Origin: Shewanella sp. Isolate13
Lineage (GTDB): Bacteria > Pseudomonadota > Gammaproteobacteria > Enterobacterales > Shewanellaceae
NCBI RefSeq assembly: GCF_022398325.1
Contig: NZ_JAKEVD010000002.1
Span: forward strand, 205,356-269,355
DNA length: 64,000 bases
Direction: 5' to 3'
Made by a program: the position numbers and the translations under genes. Position 1 is the first letter of the stretch. Each line of letters begins with the position of its first letter. Of the stretch, positions 24,850-34,369 are shown one piece after another. Below the pieces are notes generated by a model. It worked only from the letters and a program-made list of their open reading frames with translations, did not search any database and was not told the origin of the DNA.

Positions 24850-27141
24850 TTAAGCGTTTACCGATTGTTGATCATCAATTACGGCAACCGCTTTTTTCTT
24901 AGCGATGGCTTTTTTGATGATATCGAATAGGAACCAGCCCATAAATATTCCACCGAAGCTGAACAGTACGTCACCTGGCATACGCATCCAGACTAAGGTT
25001 TCAACCAGTGGGCTGTGGATCACCTCGGGTGAGCGGGCAAACCAATAACCGTTATCTATTACCGCAAAGAACTGCACGATTCCAACGGGAAGCAGTGAGA
25101 TAAATACCATAGCCGCAAGGCCGATATTCATGGTCCAAAACGCGCCTTTTAGTAGCTTCTCGTTCCACTGCATCTGGCCAGTTAAACCGCGTAAACAGAA
25201 CAACATTAGTCCCATACCTAGCATGCCGTATACTCCCATAAAAGCGGCATGAGCGTGGGTCGCGGTGGTATTCAAGCCTTGAATAAAGTACAGCGCGATA
25301 GGTGGATTGATTAAGAAGCCAAGTATGCCAGCACCGACTAAGTTCCAGAACGCGGTCGCAACGAAGAACATAATTGCCCATTTATAACGGATCATCCATG
25401 GGCTAACTGCCCGTAAGCGGTAACTTTCAACTGCTTCAAAACCGATAAGTGCAAGTGGCACGACTTCTAGCGCCGAGAAGATAGCGCCCCAAGCAATCAC
25501 AGAGGTTGGTGTGCCGGTAAAGTAGAGGTGGTGCAGAGTACCGATTAGACCACCCGTTAAGAAGATCACTGTGGCAAACAATACCGCTGCATTGGCACTT
25601 CTTGCGCGGATCAGCCCTAGGCGCACTAACATCAAGGCAATGACTGAGGTGGCAAAGGTTTCAAAGAAGCCCTCTACCCATAGGTGAACCACCCACCAAC
25701 GCCAGTATTCAGCAATGGCTAAGTTGGTGTGTTTGCCCATAAATAGGCCGGCACCGTAGAACAAGCCGATAGCAACACAAGAGGCGTATAACACCCAAAT
25801 TACAGGGCGCATTTCACTATCGACCTTTAATGCAGGGCGCATAGATGCCGTTACCAGCGCTAACCAGATGAGTAGACCGGCCAAGAGTAGTATCTGCCAT
25901 ACACGACCAAGATCAATGTACTCATAACCTTGATGACCAAACAGGAAGTTCATATCGAGATCGAAGTACTGCTGCACACCAATCCACTCCCCCGCCATTG
26001 AGCCCAGCACCACAATCACCAGTGCAACCCAAAGCACATTAACACCTAAACGTTGGTACTTAGGTTCATATCCCGAAAGTGCAGGAGCGATATAAAGTCC
26101 GGTACCAAGCCATGCGGTGGCAATCCAAAATACCGCGAGCTGGGTGTGCCAAGTGCGGGTAACCGAATAGGGGAGAATTTCTGCAAGCGGAATACCGTAG
26201 AAGTTTTGCCCCTCGACCGCATAATGAGCCGTTATGCCGCCTAATAAAATTTGCAGCAGGAATAGCCCTATAGCAGTGACGAAGTACTTACCTACGGCGC
26301 GTTGAGAAGCGGTTGGTTTGTTGTAGAACAAGGGATCTTGCTTTGCAGGTGTCGGCAAGCTTTCGTGCTTACCCGCAGCGTGATACCACACCAAGGCGCC
26401 AATACCGGCAATCAAGGTGACGATACTGAGGATCGACCAAACCACGTTGTCAGAGGTCGGGGTATTACCAATTTGTGGGTCAAACGGCCAGTTATTGGTA
26501 TAGGTGTAATCGGCATCGGGGCGCTCGGTTACTGCGGCCCAGGCTCCCCAAAATAGAAAGGCATTTAACTGCTCACGACGCTCAAGGCTAGGTACCGTGC
26601 CCTCTTTCATCGCATATTGCTCACGCAAGGCCGATAGCTTTGGGTCGTCACCGAACAGAGCTAGATAATGCTGCTCAACCTGTTTAATCGCGGCAATACG
26701 GGTTGGTGACAAGCTAATTTCTATATCGCCGTTGGCTTTTGTCAGTGCCGTATTTTTACGTATATCTTCACGTAGCGCTTGCTCAAGTCCTGCTTGTTGC
26801 TGGGAGTTCAGTTTAGCGAACTCGGTATTAAAGCGTTGCTTAGCGGTGATATTGAGCCAAGCCTGTGCTTCTCGGTGTAACCAGTCGGCAGTCCAGTCCG
26901 GTGCCACGTATGAGCCGTGCCCCCAAATTGAGCCCAGTTGATGCCCCCCCATAGAGCGCCAAACCAGTTGTCCGCGTTCAACATCGTTTTGACTAAATAG
27001 TGTTTGTCCTTGGTTATCGACAAAAGCCGTCGGGATAGGTGGCTTTTCTCGATAAATTTCACTGCCTATGCTCAGGAGTACAGTGAAGGAAGCAATTAGC
27101 ACTAGCAGCAGTGCGATTGCGGTGATTTTTTGTTTGCTCAT
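24850..27141 (-). CDS. norB: Quinol-dependent nitric oxide reductase (qNor, NorB)
   Basis: A 763-residue single-subunit NO reductase of the heme-copper oxidase superfamily: 2 NO to N2O with electrons from quinol. An N-terminal periplasmic domain, cytochrome c-like in fold but without heme motif, follows the first helix (about 30-215). Then about 13 membrane helices carry conserved histidines (HLWVEGFFE and HAHAAFMGVYGMLG regions, and HHLYFTG). The ATG at 27141 has AGAGGAAA. The upstream region has a sigma-54 promoter and three NorR-type sites, and norR lies downstream, so it is induced by NO. It is a detoxification or respiratory enzyme; no other denitrification gene is in the window. Confidence 0.95.
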   Translation of the reverse strand: MSKQKITAIALLLVLIASFTVLLSIGSEIYREKPPIPTAFVDNQGQTLFSQNDVERGQLVWRSMGGHQLGSIWGHGSYVAPDWTADWLHREAQAWLNITAKQRFNTEFAKLNSQQQAGLEQALREDIRKNTALTKANGDIEISLSPTRIAAIKQVEQHYLALFGDDPKLSALREQYAMKEGTVPSLERREQLNAFLFWGAWAAVTERPDADYTYTNNWPFDPQIGNTPTSDNVVWSILSIVTLIAGIGALVWYHAAGKHESLPTPAKQDPLFYNKPTASQRAVGKYFVTAIGLFLLQILLGGITAHYAVEGQNFYGIPLAEILPYSVTRTWHTQLAVFWIATAWLGTGLYIAPALSGYEPKYQRLGVNVLWVALVIVVLGSMAGEWIGVQQYFDLDMNFLFGHQGYEYIDLGRVWQILLLAGLLIWLALVTASMRPALKVDSEMRPVIWVLYASCVAIGLFYGAGLFMGKHTNLAIAEYWRWWVVHLWVEGFFETFATSVIALMLVRLGLIRARSANAAVLFATVIFLTGGLIGTLHHLYFTGTPTSVIAWGAIFSALEVVPLALIGFEAVESYRLRAVSPWMIRYKWAIMFFVATAFWNLVGAGILGFLINPPIALYFIQGLNTTATHAHAAFMGVYGMLGMGLMLFCLRGLTGQMQWNEKLLKGAFWTMNIGLAAMVFISLLPVGIVQFFAVIDNGYWFARSPEVIHSPLVETLVWMRMPGDVLFSFGGIFMGWFLFDIIKKAIAKKKAVAVIDDQQSVNA

Positions 27142-27188
27142 ATTTCCTCTTAGCGCAAAGTCTTTTTGATACAGGCGAGCCCTGTTAT

Positions 27189-27205
27189 TGCTAAGAACGT
27201 GCCAA
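27189..27205 (-). promoter_or_regulatory. norB: Sigma-54 promoter of norB
   Basis: On the minus strand TTGGCACGTTCTTAGCA matches the -24/-12 consensus TTGGCACG-N4-TTGCA except for one base, with GG and GC ten bases apart. It lies about 50 bases before the norB ATG, which is the expected place. Confidence 0.88.
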
Positions 27206-27271
27206 ATTGTTTTGTTATTGTTTTTAAAGGCCTTATCAATAAATATTGAATTTTTGGTGGGATTTTATGTT

Positions 27272-27323
27272 GTCATTTAGACTGTGTGTTTGTTGTTGAT
27301 ATGACACTGTGTGTCTAATTGAC
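27272..27323. promoter_or_regulatory. norR: Three NorR enhancer sites upstream of norB
   Basis: GTCATTTAGAC (27272-27282), GTTGATATGAC (27295-27305) and GTCTAATTGAC (27313-27323) each fit the NorR core GT-N7-AC. Three tandem sites roughly 70-120 bases upstream of the -24 box is the layout known for E. coli norVW. Confidence 0.85.
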
Positions 27324-27360
27324 AGCAGGAGGTTGAAGGAAGTTGAAGGAGGTCGAGGGA

Positions 27361-27576
27361 AGGATCTAGGTATCAGGTTCTAGGCCTTAGGTACTAGGTA
27401 TTAGGATAAGATAATCAAGCTTCGCTTGACGAAAGTAGTGGCACTTCGCCCCTTTCTGTTGTTATAGAGTCGAGCAAGGAGGACTGTTCGCATTCAGCAT
27501 GACGCGAGACGGAGTTGTAGACCCTCATACTCGGATGGACAAATGGTGTTTTCTGTAAGCTTTGTAACTTTCTTTT
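27361..27576. other. Gene-free lead-in to repeat array with AGGT/CTAGG-rich edge
   Basis: The edge 27361-27410 is a degenerate CTAGGT-type low-complexity run (for example TTCTAGGCCTTAGGTACTAGG), inverted relative to the CTAGAAC heptamers at 28665. The rest (27411-27576) holds short inverted pieces (AAGCTTCGCTT) but no gene. Confidence 0.5.
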
Positions 27577-27892
27577 GCCCCTAAGTTGGTTAGCCTTCGA
27601 ATGAAGGTTGGTTACATTTTTATCTGTGCTGTTGCTACAGGGAAGTGTGTTCTGCATTGTAGCTTCATGGTTATCAATCGCCTGCAGCGGGTGCTGGACA
27701 GGATGTCCGAATGTCGTGATCACATGGCTGTGAAAGAACGACCTTATGTGCAGACACTGCCGTGACACGCTATGAATACATCCTTGTAAGCTCGGCCATG
27801 ACGTCCATGTCATGGACGGTCACGGCCGTATCTACACGGGGTAATTGGTGTACTCATTTAGGTTGGTGTTGCTTGATATCTAACGCGGAAAT
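27577..27892. repeat. Tandem array unit 1 (316 bp)
   Basis: Head GCCCCTAAGTTGGTTAGCC, tail TTGGTGTTGCTTGATATC then TAACGCGGAAAT. Internal hairpins are GGACA-GGA-TGTCC (27696-27708), CACA-TGGC-TGTG (27721-27732) and CATGAC-GTCCAT-GTCATG (27797-27814). The minus strand has an open frame across it, but that frame is the repeat's own sequence read through and shows no family resemblance. Confidence 0.75.
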
Positions 27893-28156
27893 GCCCCAAA
27901 GTTGGTTAGCCTCCGAGTGAAGGCTGATTACATTTTTTTCTGAGCTGTGGCTACGGGGAAGTGTGTTCTACATTTTCGCTTCATGGCTATCAATCGCCTC
28001 CAGCGGGGGATGTGCAGACACTTCTTAAGCTCGCCACTAATACGTCCGTGTAGGCTCAACGAAAACATCCATGTTTTCGACGGCTTCAGCCGTATCTACA
28101 CGGGATAATTGGTGTACTCATTTAGGTTGGTGTTGCTTGATGTCTAACGCGGAAAT
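27893..28156. repeat. Tandem array unit 2 (264 bp)
   Basis: Same head and tail as unit 1, but about 55 bases of the middle (the segment with GGACAGGATGTCC) are missing. It carries CGAAAACAT-CC-ATGTTTTCG (28060-28079), a 9-base perfect stem at the same relative place as the 27797 hairpin of unit 1. Confidence 0.75.
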
Positions 28157-28602
28157 GCCCCAAAGTGAGTTAGCGTTCGAATGAAGGTTGGTTACATTTT
28201 TTTGGGGGGAGCTACCAATTAGCGAATTTGAATTTGGTACTTAGTCGCTATCAATCGCTTGCAGCGGGTGCTGGACAGGATGTCCGAATGTCGTGATCAC
28301 ATGGATGTGAAAGAACGACCTTATGTGCAGACACTGCTGAAGCTCGCCGCTAGTACGTCTGACCTCCATGGACGGAGGGAATGCCAAATTTATTATGGAA
28401 CTGAATTGGCCTTGTAGGCTCAACGAAAACAAACAACATCCCTATTTAAACGCCAGTTCGGCATCCATGCCTCTCGTTCGAGAGCTTGATAACTTCGTTA
28501 TCTCTCACCATGTCATCGAAGCCCGCTGCCGTATCTACACCGAGTAATTGGGGGACTGATTTAGGTTGGTGTTGCTTGATGCCTAACGCCTAACGCGGAA
28601 AT
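28157..28602. repeat. Tandem array unit 3 (446 bp)
   Basis: Same head and tail, with a longer and more varied middle. Hairpins are GGACA-GGA-TGTCC (28273-28285), CACAT-GG-ATGTG (28298-28309), CCTCC-ATGGAC-GGAGG (28363-28378), GGCAT-CC-ATGCC (28460-28471) and GATAAC-TTC-GTTATC near 28487. An 8-base duplication (CCTAACGC twice) lies in its tail. Confidence 0.75.
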
Positions 28603-28664
28603 GCCCGAGTGTGAGCTGGAAGCTCACGACCCTAGTCAGGCGCAGCCTGATACCTTTAGCTTTG

Positions 28665-28692
28665 CTAGAACCTAGAACCTAGAACCTAGAAC
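28665..28692. repeat. Four perfect CTAGAAC heptamers
   Basis: CTAGAAC is repeated four times without change, then degenerates into related ACCT/CCTATAACCT sequence up to the stop of the acyltransferase gene. It forms the far edge of the repeat-rich gap and mirrors the CTAGG-rich edge at 27361. Confidence 0.8.
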
Positions 28693-28737
28693 CTCAAAAA
28701 GCCAAACCTATAACCTGCTAACACTCAGTCCTATAAC

Positions 28738-29664
28738 CTACTTATACAAAGAAGCATCGCCTTTATTCGGGCGTGTCTTAAACCGTCGATGTAACCACAT
28801 ATACTGCGCCTTATTACGGCTAATAATCTCTTCGATGATCTTATTGCCGCGCTTAGCATCTTCAATCTCATTTTCACCAGGGAAGTCATCCAGTGGCGGT
28901 TGGATCTCGATATTGTAGCCGGTGTCATCACTATTACGTTCGACGAAGAAAGGTAATACCTTGGCTTTACCCAGTCTGGCTAGGGTAGTGGCGCCGGTAA
29001 TGGTGGCGGCTTCGGGGACATTGAAGAAGGGGATAAAGATGGCGCTTGAGCGGCCAAAGTCTTGGTCGGCGGTATACCAGATAACATTCGGTTCCCGTAG
29101 GCTGCGTACCATCTGACGTAGGTCGCGTTTGGGTACCAAGGCCTTGTTTGAACGGAGGCGGCCTTTAACCTGTAGGTATTCCATTAAGGGGTTGTTGTGG
29201 GGGCGGTAGACACCAACACCGGGTTGGAACTGGCCGAAGATCCGAGCGCCCATCTCTAGTGGCAGACAGTGCACCGCAAACAGGATTACCCCTTGGCCAC
29301 TCTCTAATGTCTGCTCGACATATTCTCTGCCTTTAATGGTCATATGCTGCTGAATTTTTTCATCAGACCACCACCAGGCATTGGCGGTATCGAAGATGGC
29401 TTTACCGGTTTGCTCGAAGTTTTGCGTCAAGAGATGTTGCATCTCATTTTCAGACATCTCTGGAAAACACAGCTCTAGATTCCGTCTGGCAGTCTTGACG
29501 CGACTGCTGACTAGCTTCATGGCTAAGCGGCCAAGAGCAGCGCCCATTTTCATCTGAATTCGCAGTGGTAGCAGCTGAGTTAACCGCATAAAGCCCACGC
29601 CTAACCACAATAGCCAGTACTTGGGATGATAAAGGTGAGATGAAAATTGTGCTTTTTCGACCAC
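28738..29664 (-). CDS. lpxL: Lipid A acyltransferase, LpxL/HtrB family
   Basis: A 308-residue inner-membrane enzyme that adds a secondary acyl chain to the Kdo2-lipid A precursor from acyl-ACP. It has one N-terminal hydrophobic anchor (about 16-36) and the catalytic HX4E dyad (H132, E137 in HCLPLEMGAR). RPHNNP and WYTADQDFG are family landmarks. The start is GTG at 29664. It is divergent from hldE, an LPS-core gene, so the pair makes inner LPS parts. LpxM or LpxP cannot be fully excluded from sequence alone; the family is sure, the exact member less so. Confidence 0.88.
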   Translation of the reverse strand: MVEKAQFSSHLYHPKYWLLWLGVGFMRLTQLLPLRIQMKMGAALGRLAMKLVSSRVKTARRNLELCFPEMSENEMQHLLTQNFEQTGKAIFDTANAWWWSDEKIQQHMTIKGREYVEQTLESGQGVILFAVHCLPLEMGARIFGQFQPGVGVYRPHNNPLMEYLQVKGRLRSNKALVPKRDLRQMVRSLREPNVIWYTADQDFGRSSAIFIPFFNVPEAATITGATTLARLGKAKVLPFFVERNSDDTGYNIEIQPPLDDFPGENEIEDAKRGNKIIEEIISRNKAQYMWLHRRFKTRPNKGDASLYK

Positions 29665-29725
29665 GTAATTCTCGAATCCATTGAAAAATTACTCATTATT
29701 CTAACTCAAAAGCGATTAGAATTAG

Positions 29726-31195
<1,470 letters not shown>

Positions 31196-31234
31196 CCATT
31201 GATGTTAGTCGATAACTACTGACTAAAAATCAAA

Positions 31235-32146
31235 ATGATGAGCTCGCTCGCCGCGACTGCAGCATCAGCTACTCTGGCAACATACTTGGCAGGGGTAAGC
31301 ATCACGGCGATAGATCTGACGGCATTAGACAAGACAAGTGGCTTATGGTCCGGTATTGGATCTAAACAAGCCCTTGTCTGCGAGCTACATCAACTTGAAA
31401 CTTGCATCTCGCAGCTCCCGTTCTCGGCCCGTAACCAACTTCCCTCTGAGCTAAAAAAATTTAATCAGTTGTTAGGTCAGCGCGGCGCTATGGTATTGCC
31501 TTTGCGTCATGCCCGTATTGCCGGTGTGGTGATCACCGACTTTCAAAATGTGCCCATCCAGCAGACCATCAATTGGGGCGTGGGTCACTTCTCTTTGCCG
31601 TTAAAGCAACAGTCACAATTAACTTACTGGCATGAACTCGGGCATCTGCATGCCATCGATGCGTTAGGCCGCCAAGGACAAACGATTACTAGCCCCTATC
31701 AGCACGAGTGGCTGGCGGATCTGTATCTACACTGGCGTATTGCGCGTGAGACTCAGAGTTTAGAACTGGCTTGGCAGCAGTACCATAGGCGCAACTTGGC
31801 GGTGATGGCGGATAGTGAGTTTATGTCTCATTGGTCGGTACCTGTCTTGGCTCAGGTATTTGAGCTTTATTCTGTTGAGCAGTTAAATCAATTTCCCCGT
31901 TTCGACCTGTTCTGGGCGGATATTTCTCCTAAACTACGCCTGCATGATAGGGATACATTGGATGAGTTTTCCAGCCTGATCCAGCGCACGTTCGGCGCAG
32001 GAACGGTGCAGCCATTACCCGGCTATATGTATTGGCGCAAGCCTGCCCTCGGGCGCTACCTTGAGCCGACCTTGATTGAGGTGATGGGGCAGAGCGCCGC
32101 ACACCAGTGGCTGAGCTCTCAGCAGATGAGCGCCGACAATCTATAG
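31235..32146 (+). CDS. Putative HEXXH metallopeptidase-like protein
   Basis: A 303-residue protein with an intact zinc-binding helix HELGHLHA (H133, E134, H137) preceded by a Tyr-Trp. No close peptidase family is recognised, and the third zinc ligand is not obvious; a downstream EWLADLYLHWRIA stretch offers Glu and His candidates, and an ExxxD arrangement as in gluzincins is possible. The N-terminus (SSLAATAASATLATYLAGVS) is mildly hydrophobic but not a clear signal. It starts 40 bases after hldE with no obvious ribosome site, so the start is uncertain. Confidence 0.6.
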   Translation: MMSSLAATAASATLATYLAGVSITAIDLTALDKTSGLWSGIGSKQALVCELHQLETCISQLPFSARNQLPSELKKFNQLLGQRGAMVLPLRHARIAGVVITDFQNVPIQQTINWGVGHFSLPLKQQSQLTYWHELGHLHAIDALGRQGQTITSPYQHEWLADLYLHWRIARETQSLELAWQQYHRRNLAVMADSEFMSHWSVPVLAQVFELYSVEQLNQFPRFDLFWADISPKLRLHDRDTLDEFSSLIQRTFGAGTVQPLPGYMYWRKPALGRYLEPTLIEVMGQSAAHQWLSSQQMSADNL

Positions 32147-32275
32147 GGTGATAAAGTGCAGAGTCGTGTTAGCTGGTGACTTGCTGAATGAGAGCTGAAT
32201 AGAACGCATTGATTTAGGAATTCATGAAATGCTTTTGTTAGAGTAGGCCTATGTCTATTCCAATGAAGTAGTGTT

Positions 32276-32749
32276 ATGGCCAAGCGTTCTAAAGTCGAGA
32301 CCGAGCAGACGGTGCAACAGATCCTTGATGAGGCGATGAAGCAGATCCTCGAACTTGGCTATGATGCCATGTCTTATACGACACTATCTGAAGCTACGGG
32401 CATTAGCCGCACTGGGATCAGTCACCACTTCCCCCATAAAGTCGACTTTCTAACGCAGCTAGACAGTCGTCTCGCTAACCTGTTCATCGACCGTCTAGAT
32501 TTCTCCTGTATTCAGTCTCTGCAAACCTCTTGGAAAGTCTCTTTAAAGCAGCCACATTTTATCGCCATCATTCGGCTCTATTTCTCTATCTGTGGTTCAA
32601 AGCAGGTGAACGTGAGTCGCTATAGAGCCATTACGTTGGCGAGTGAGAAGGCGCTTAGCGAACTCGGTGAGCAGGGGCGCTTATTAGTCAATGCCTTAGT
32701 TGGACAGAGCGCCTTAGCCTTATGTAACCAGCCTGGCGAGTGTCATTAA
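32276..32749 (+). CDS. TetR-family transcriptional regulator
   Basis: A 157-residue regulator. The N-terminal TetR helix-turn-helix (about 10-60) is clear: ILDEAMKQILELGYDAMSYTTLSEATGISRTGISHHFPHK. The ligand-binding half is shorter than the usual 190-210 residues. The target is unknown. It is convergent with the mipA gene, sharing a bidirectional terminator, so mipA is not the obvious target. Confidence 0.88.
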   Translation: MAKRSKVETEQTVQQILDEAMKQILELGYDAMSYTTLSEATGISRTGISHHFPHKVDFLTQLDSRLANLFIDRLDFSCIQSLQTSWKVSLKQPHFIAIIRLYFSICGSKQVNVSRYRAITLASEKALSELGEQGRLLVNALVGQSALALCNQPGECH

Positions 32750-32786
32750 AAAAGCCTGTTATTTAGCGATAAAGAACAGGCTTTTT
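32749..32786. terminator. Bidirectional terminator between tetR and mipA
   Basis: AAAAAGCCTGTT (32749-32760) and AACAGGCTTTTT (32775-32786) pair perfectly. T-runs flank the stem in both directions, serving the two convergent genes. Confidence 0.92.
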
Positions 32787-32814
32787 GTTAGCTCTGGGGC
32801 CATGAGTACCTAGA

Positions 32815-34203
32815 TTAGAAGTGCCACTGCAGGTATACGGTTTGATAGTTGCTGCCACCACTAATGCGGCCAAAGGCGGAGCTAGACTCGAAGATCCCCG
32901 ATCTATGGTGGATGCTGTAACCAAACCACATGTTGTCGAATTTTGCCGAGTTAAAAACATCCCCCACGTTAACGTCCAGTGAGAAGTCTAAGTAGTTAAG
33001 CAGTTTTGACGGTTTATACTCTTTGATTTCTAGCTCACTACTTTCGATATGAGTAACGTTGCTAACGTAAGAGAGACCTTCGGCGACCCCGAGTCTGAAG
33101 CGCGGCCCAAGCTCAAAGGTGTAAAACGCCTTCACTGCAATCACGGCTTCGGCAAGGTTATCCTGCACCTCTGAACTATGGTGCCAAACGAGGCCGGGTG
33201 TCAGGTACAGATCGATAGGGAAGTTAAACAGACTATCGGTGAGCTGAGTACCGTAAAACGCCGAAGTCATCTGGTTATTGTATGGGTCAGTCTTGGTCTG
33301 CCATTTCAAGATGGCATTGAGGTTTGACGGTGTTGCCCAGCCGTGGGCGATACGAACAAATTCGCTGCCCTCTTTGCGTTTAGTTGCTGCAGGCTGCGCA
33401 GAGTACTTCTTGGAATTAGGCTCAGGAAAGAAGCCGAAGCCGAAGAAGGACTCATACTGAAAGCGGTTGTTAATGGTCGGTAAGTTGTAGACGTCATCTT
33501 CGAGGCGACCAACACCGAACTGTCCAAGTAGGTATAAGTTGCTGTACACATGGTAACGGGCCTTAATACCCGCGTTAAAGTCTACACCACCACCGATCTC
33601 GTACTGTTCTAAACCGTAGTAATAGTTATTAAAGTCGGCGCTCTTCCACTGGAATTCGGCGTAAGGTTTGAGCCTCCAGTCCCCAGACTCCCAGGTGTAT
33701 TGGGTACGGCTGTAACCGTAACTGCGTTTATTGGAGTCTGAAAGAAAGGCTAAGTCGAAGTCCCACTCATCTTTGACGAAACGGTACTGCAGACCAAAAT
33801 CAAAGGCTTGAGACTGGGATTCGTTCTGTAACTCCTTGGGGATATCGACAAAACGAAAGCGAGTGTAGAGATTGATCTGATGGTTGTCATTTTTCCAGAT
33901 ATGGCCTGCCGCTTCCATGCCATTGATATAGAAATAGTCATTCTCAAAGTAGATGAGCGGCAGGGTGTCATAGACCTCATCTTCTTCGGTGGCGTAGGGA
34001 ATATCGCCGCGGCGCATACCAATACCTATGCCCCAGTTATCACTCCACTGAGCGATAGGCTCTTCGTCAACCTCTTCATTAAGTTGGACCGGAGGCGGTG
34101 GCATCTTGGTGTCGAGCTCACTGGAGTCTGCTGCTTGCAGAGCTGAAAATGGCGCGAGTAAGATAAGGCTAAGAGACAGAGGGGGAAATATCTTGAGAGT
34201 CAT
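32815..34203 (-). CDS. MipA/OmpV family outer-membrane protein
   Basis: A 462-residue outer-membrane beta-barrel. A signal peptide (about 1-24, ending LQAAD) is followed by an acidic linker, then the family opening WGIGIGMRRGDIPYATEEDEVYDTLPLIYF and alternating aromatic strands to a C-terminal Phe (YLQWHF). MipA in E. coli scaffolds murein hydrolase MltA and polymerase PBP1B; OmpV-like members are porins or adhesins. This protein is longer than either (about 250). Function is not assignable beyond the family. Confidence 0.85.
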   Translation of the reverse strand: MTLKIFPPLSLSLILLAPFSALQAADSSELDTKMPPPPVQLNEEVDEEPIAQWSDNWGIGIGMRRGDIPYATEEDEVYDTLPLIYFENDYFYINGMEAAGHIWKNDNHQINLYTRFRFVDIPKELQNESQSQAFDFGLQYRFVKDEWDFDLAFLSDSNKRSYGYSRTQYTWESGDWRLKPYAEFQWKSADFNNYYYGLEQYEIGGGVDFNAGIKARYHVYSNLYLLGQFGVGRLEDDVYNLPTINNRFQYESFFGFGFFPEPNSKKYSAQPAATKRKEGSEFVRIAHGWATPSNLNAILKWQTKTDPYNNQMTSAFYGTQLTDSLFNFPIDLYLTPGLVWHHSSEVQDNLAEAVIAVKAFYTFELGPRFRLGVAEGLSYVSNVTHIESSELEIKEYKPSKLLNYLDFSLDVNVGDVFNSAKFDNMWFGYSIHHRSGIFESSSAFGRISGGSNYQTVYLQWHF

Positions 34204-34326
34204 ATTCTTTTTCTTCTAGCACAGGTACTTGTAGCTAGATTACTTGATTCTAACCATGAATTACATAATTTTAACAAGAAATGGTTAAATAGAGCTTAAT
34301 GGCAATTAATACTTACGAAAGGAATA

Positions 34327-34351
34327 AAAAAGGCCGCATTAGCGACCTTTT
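34327..34351 (-). terminator. Terminator after pntB
   Basis: AAAAGG pairs with CCTTTT around an inner CGC-ATTA-GCG stem with one mismatch. On the minus strand it ends in a T-run, 19 bases past pntB. Confidence 0.8.
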
Positions 34352-34369
34352 CGGTTTTAGCATTTTAGC

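Noticed and set aside
27415..28432. Open frames on the minus strand in the repeat array (27415-27813 and 28241-28432)
   Set aside because: They share a stretch only because both read the same repeat segment. No ribosome sites and no family resemblance; composition is that of the repeat.
27577..28602. CRISPR array
   Set aside because: Units are 264-446 bp, spacing is irregular, no short uniform direct repeats with unique spacers and no cas genes.
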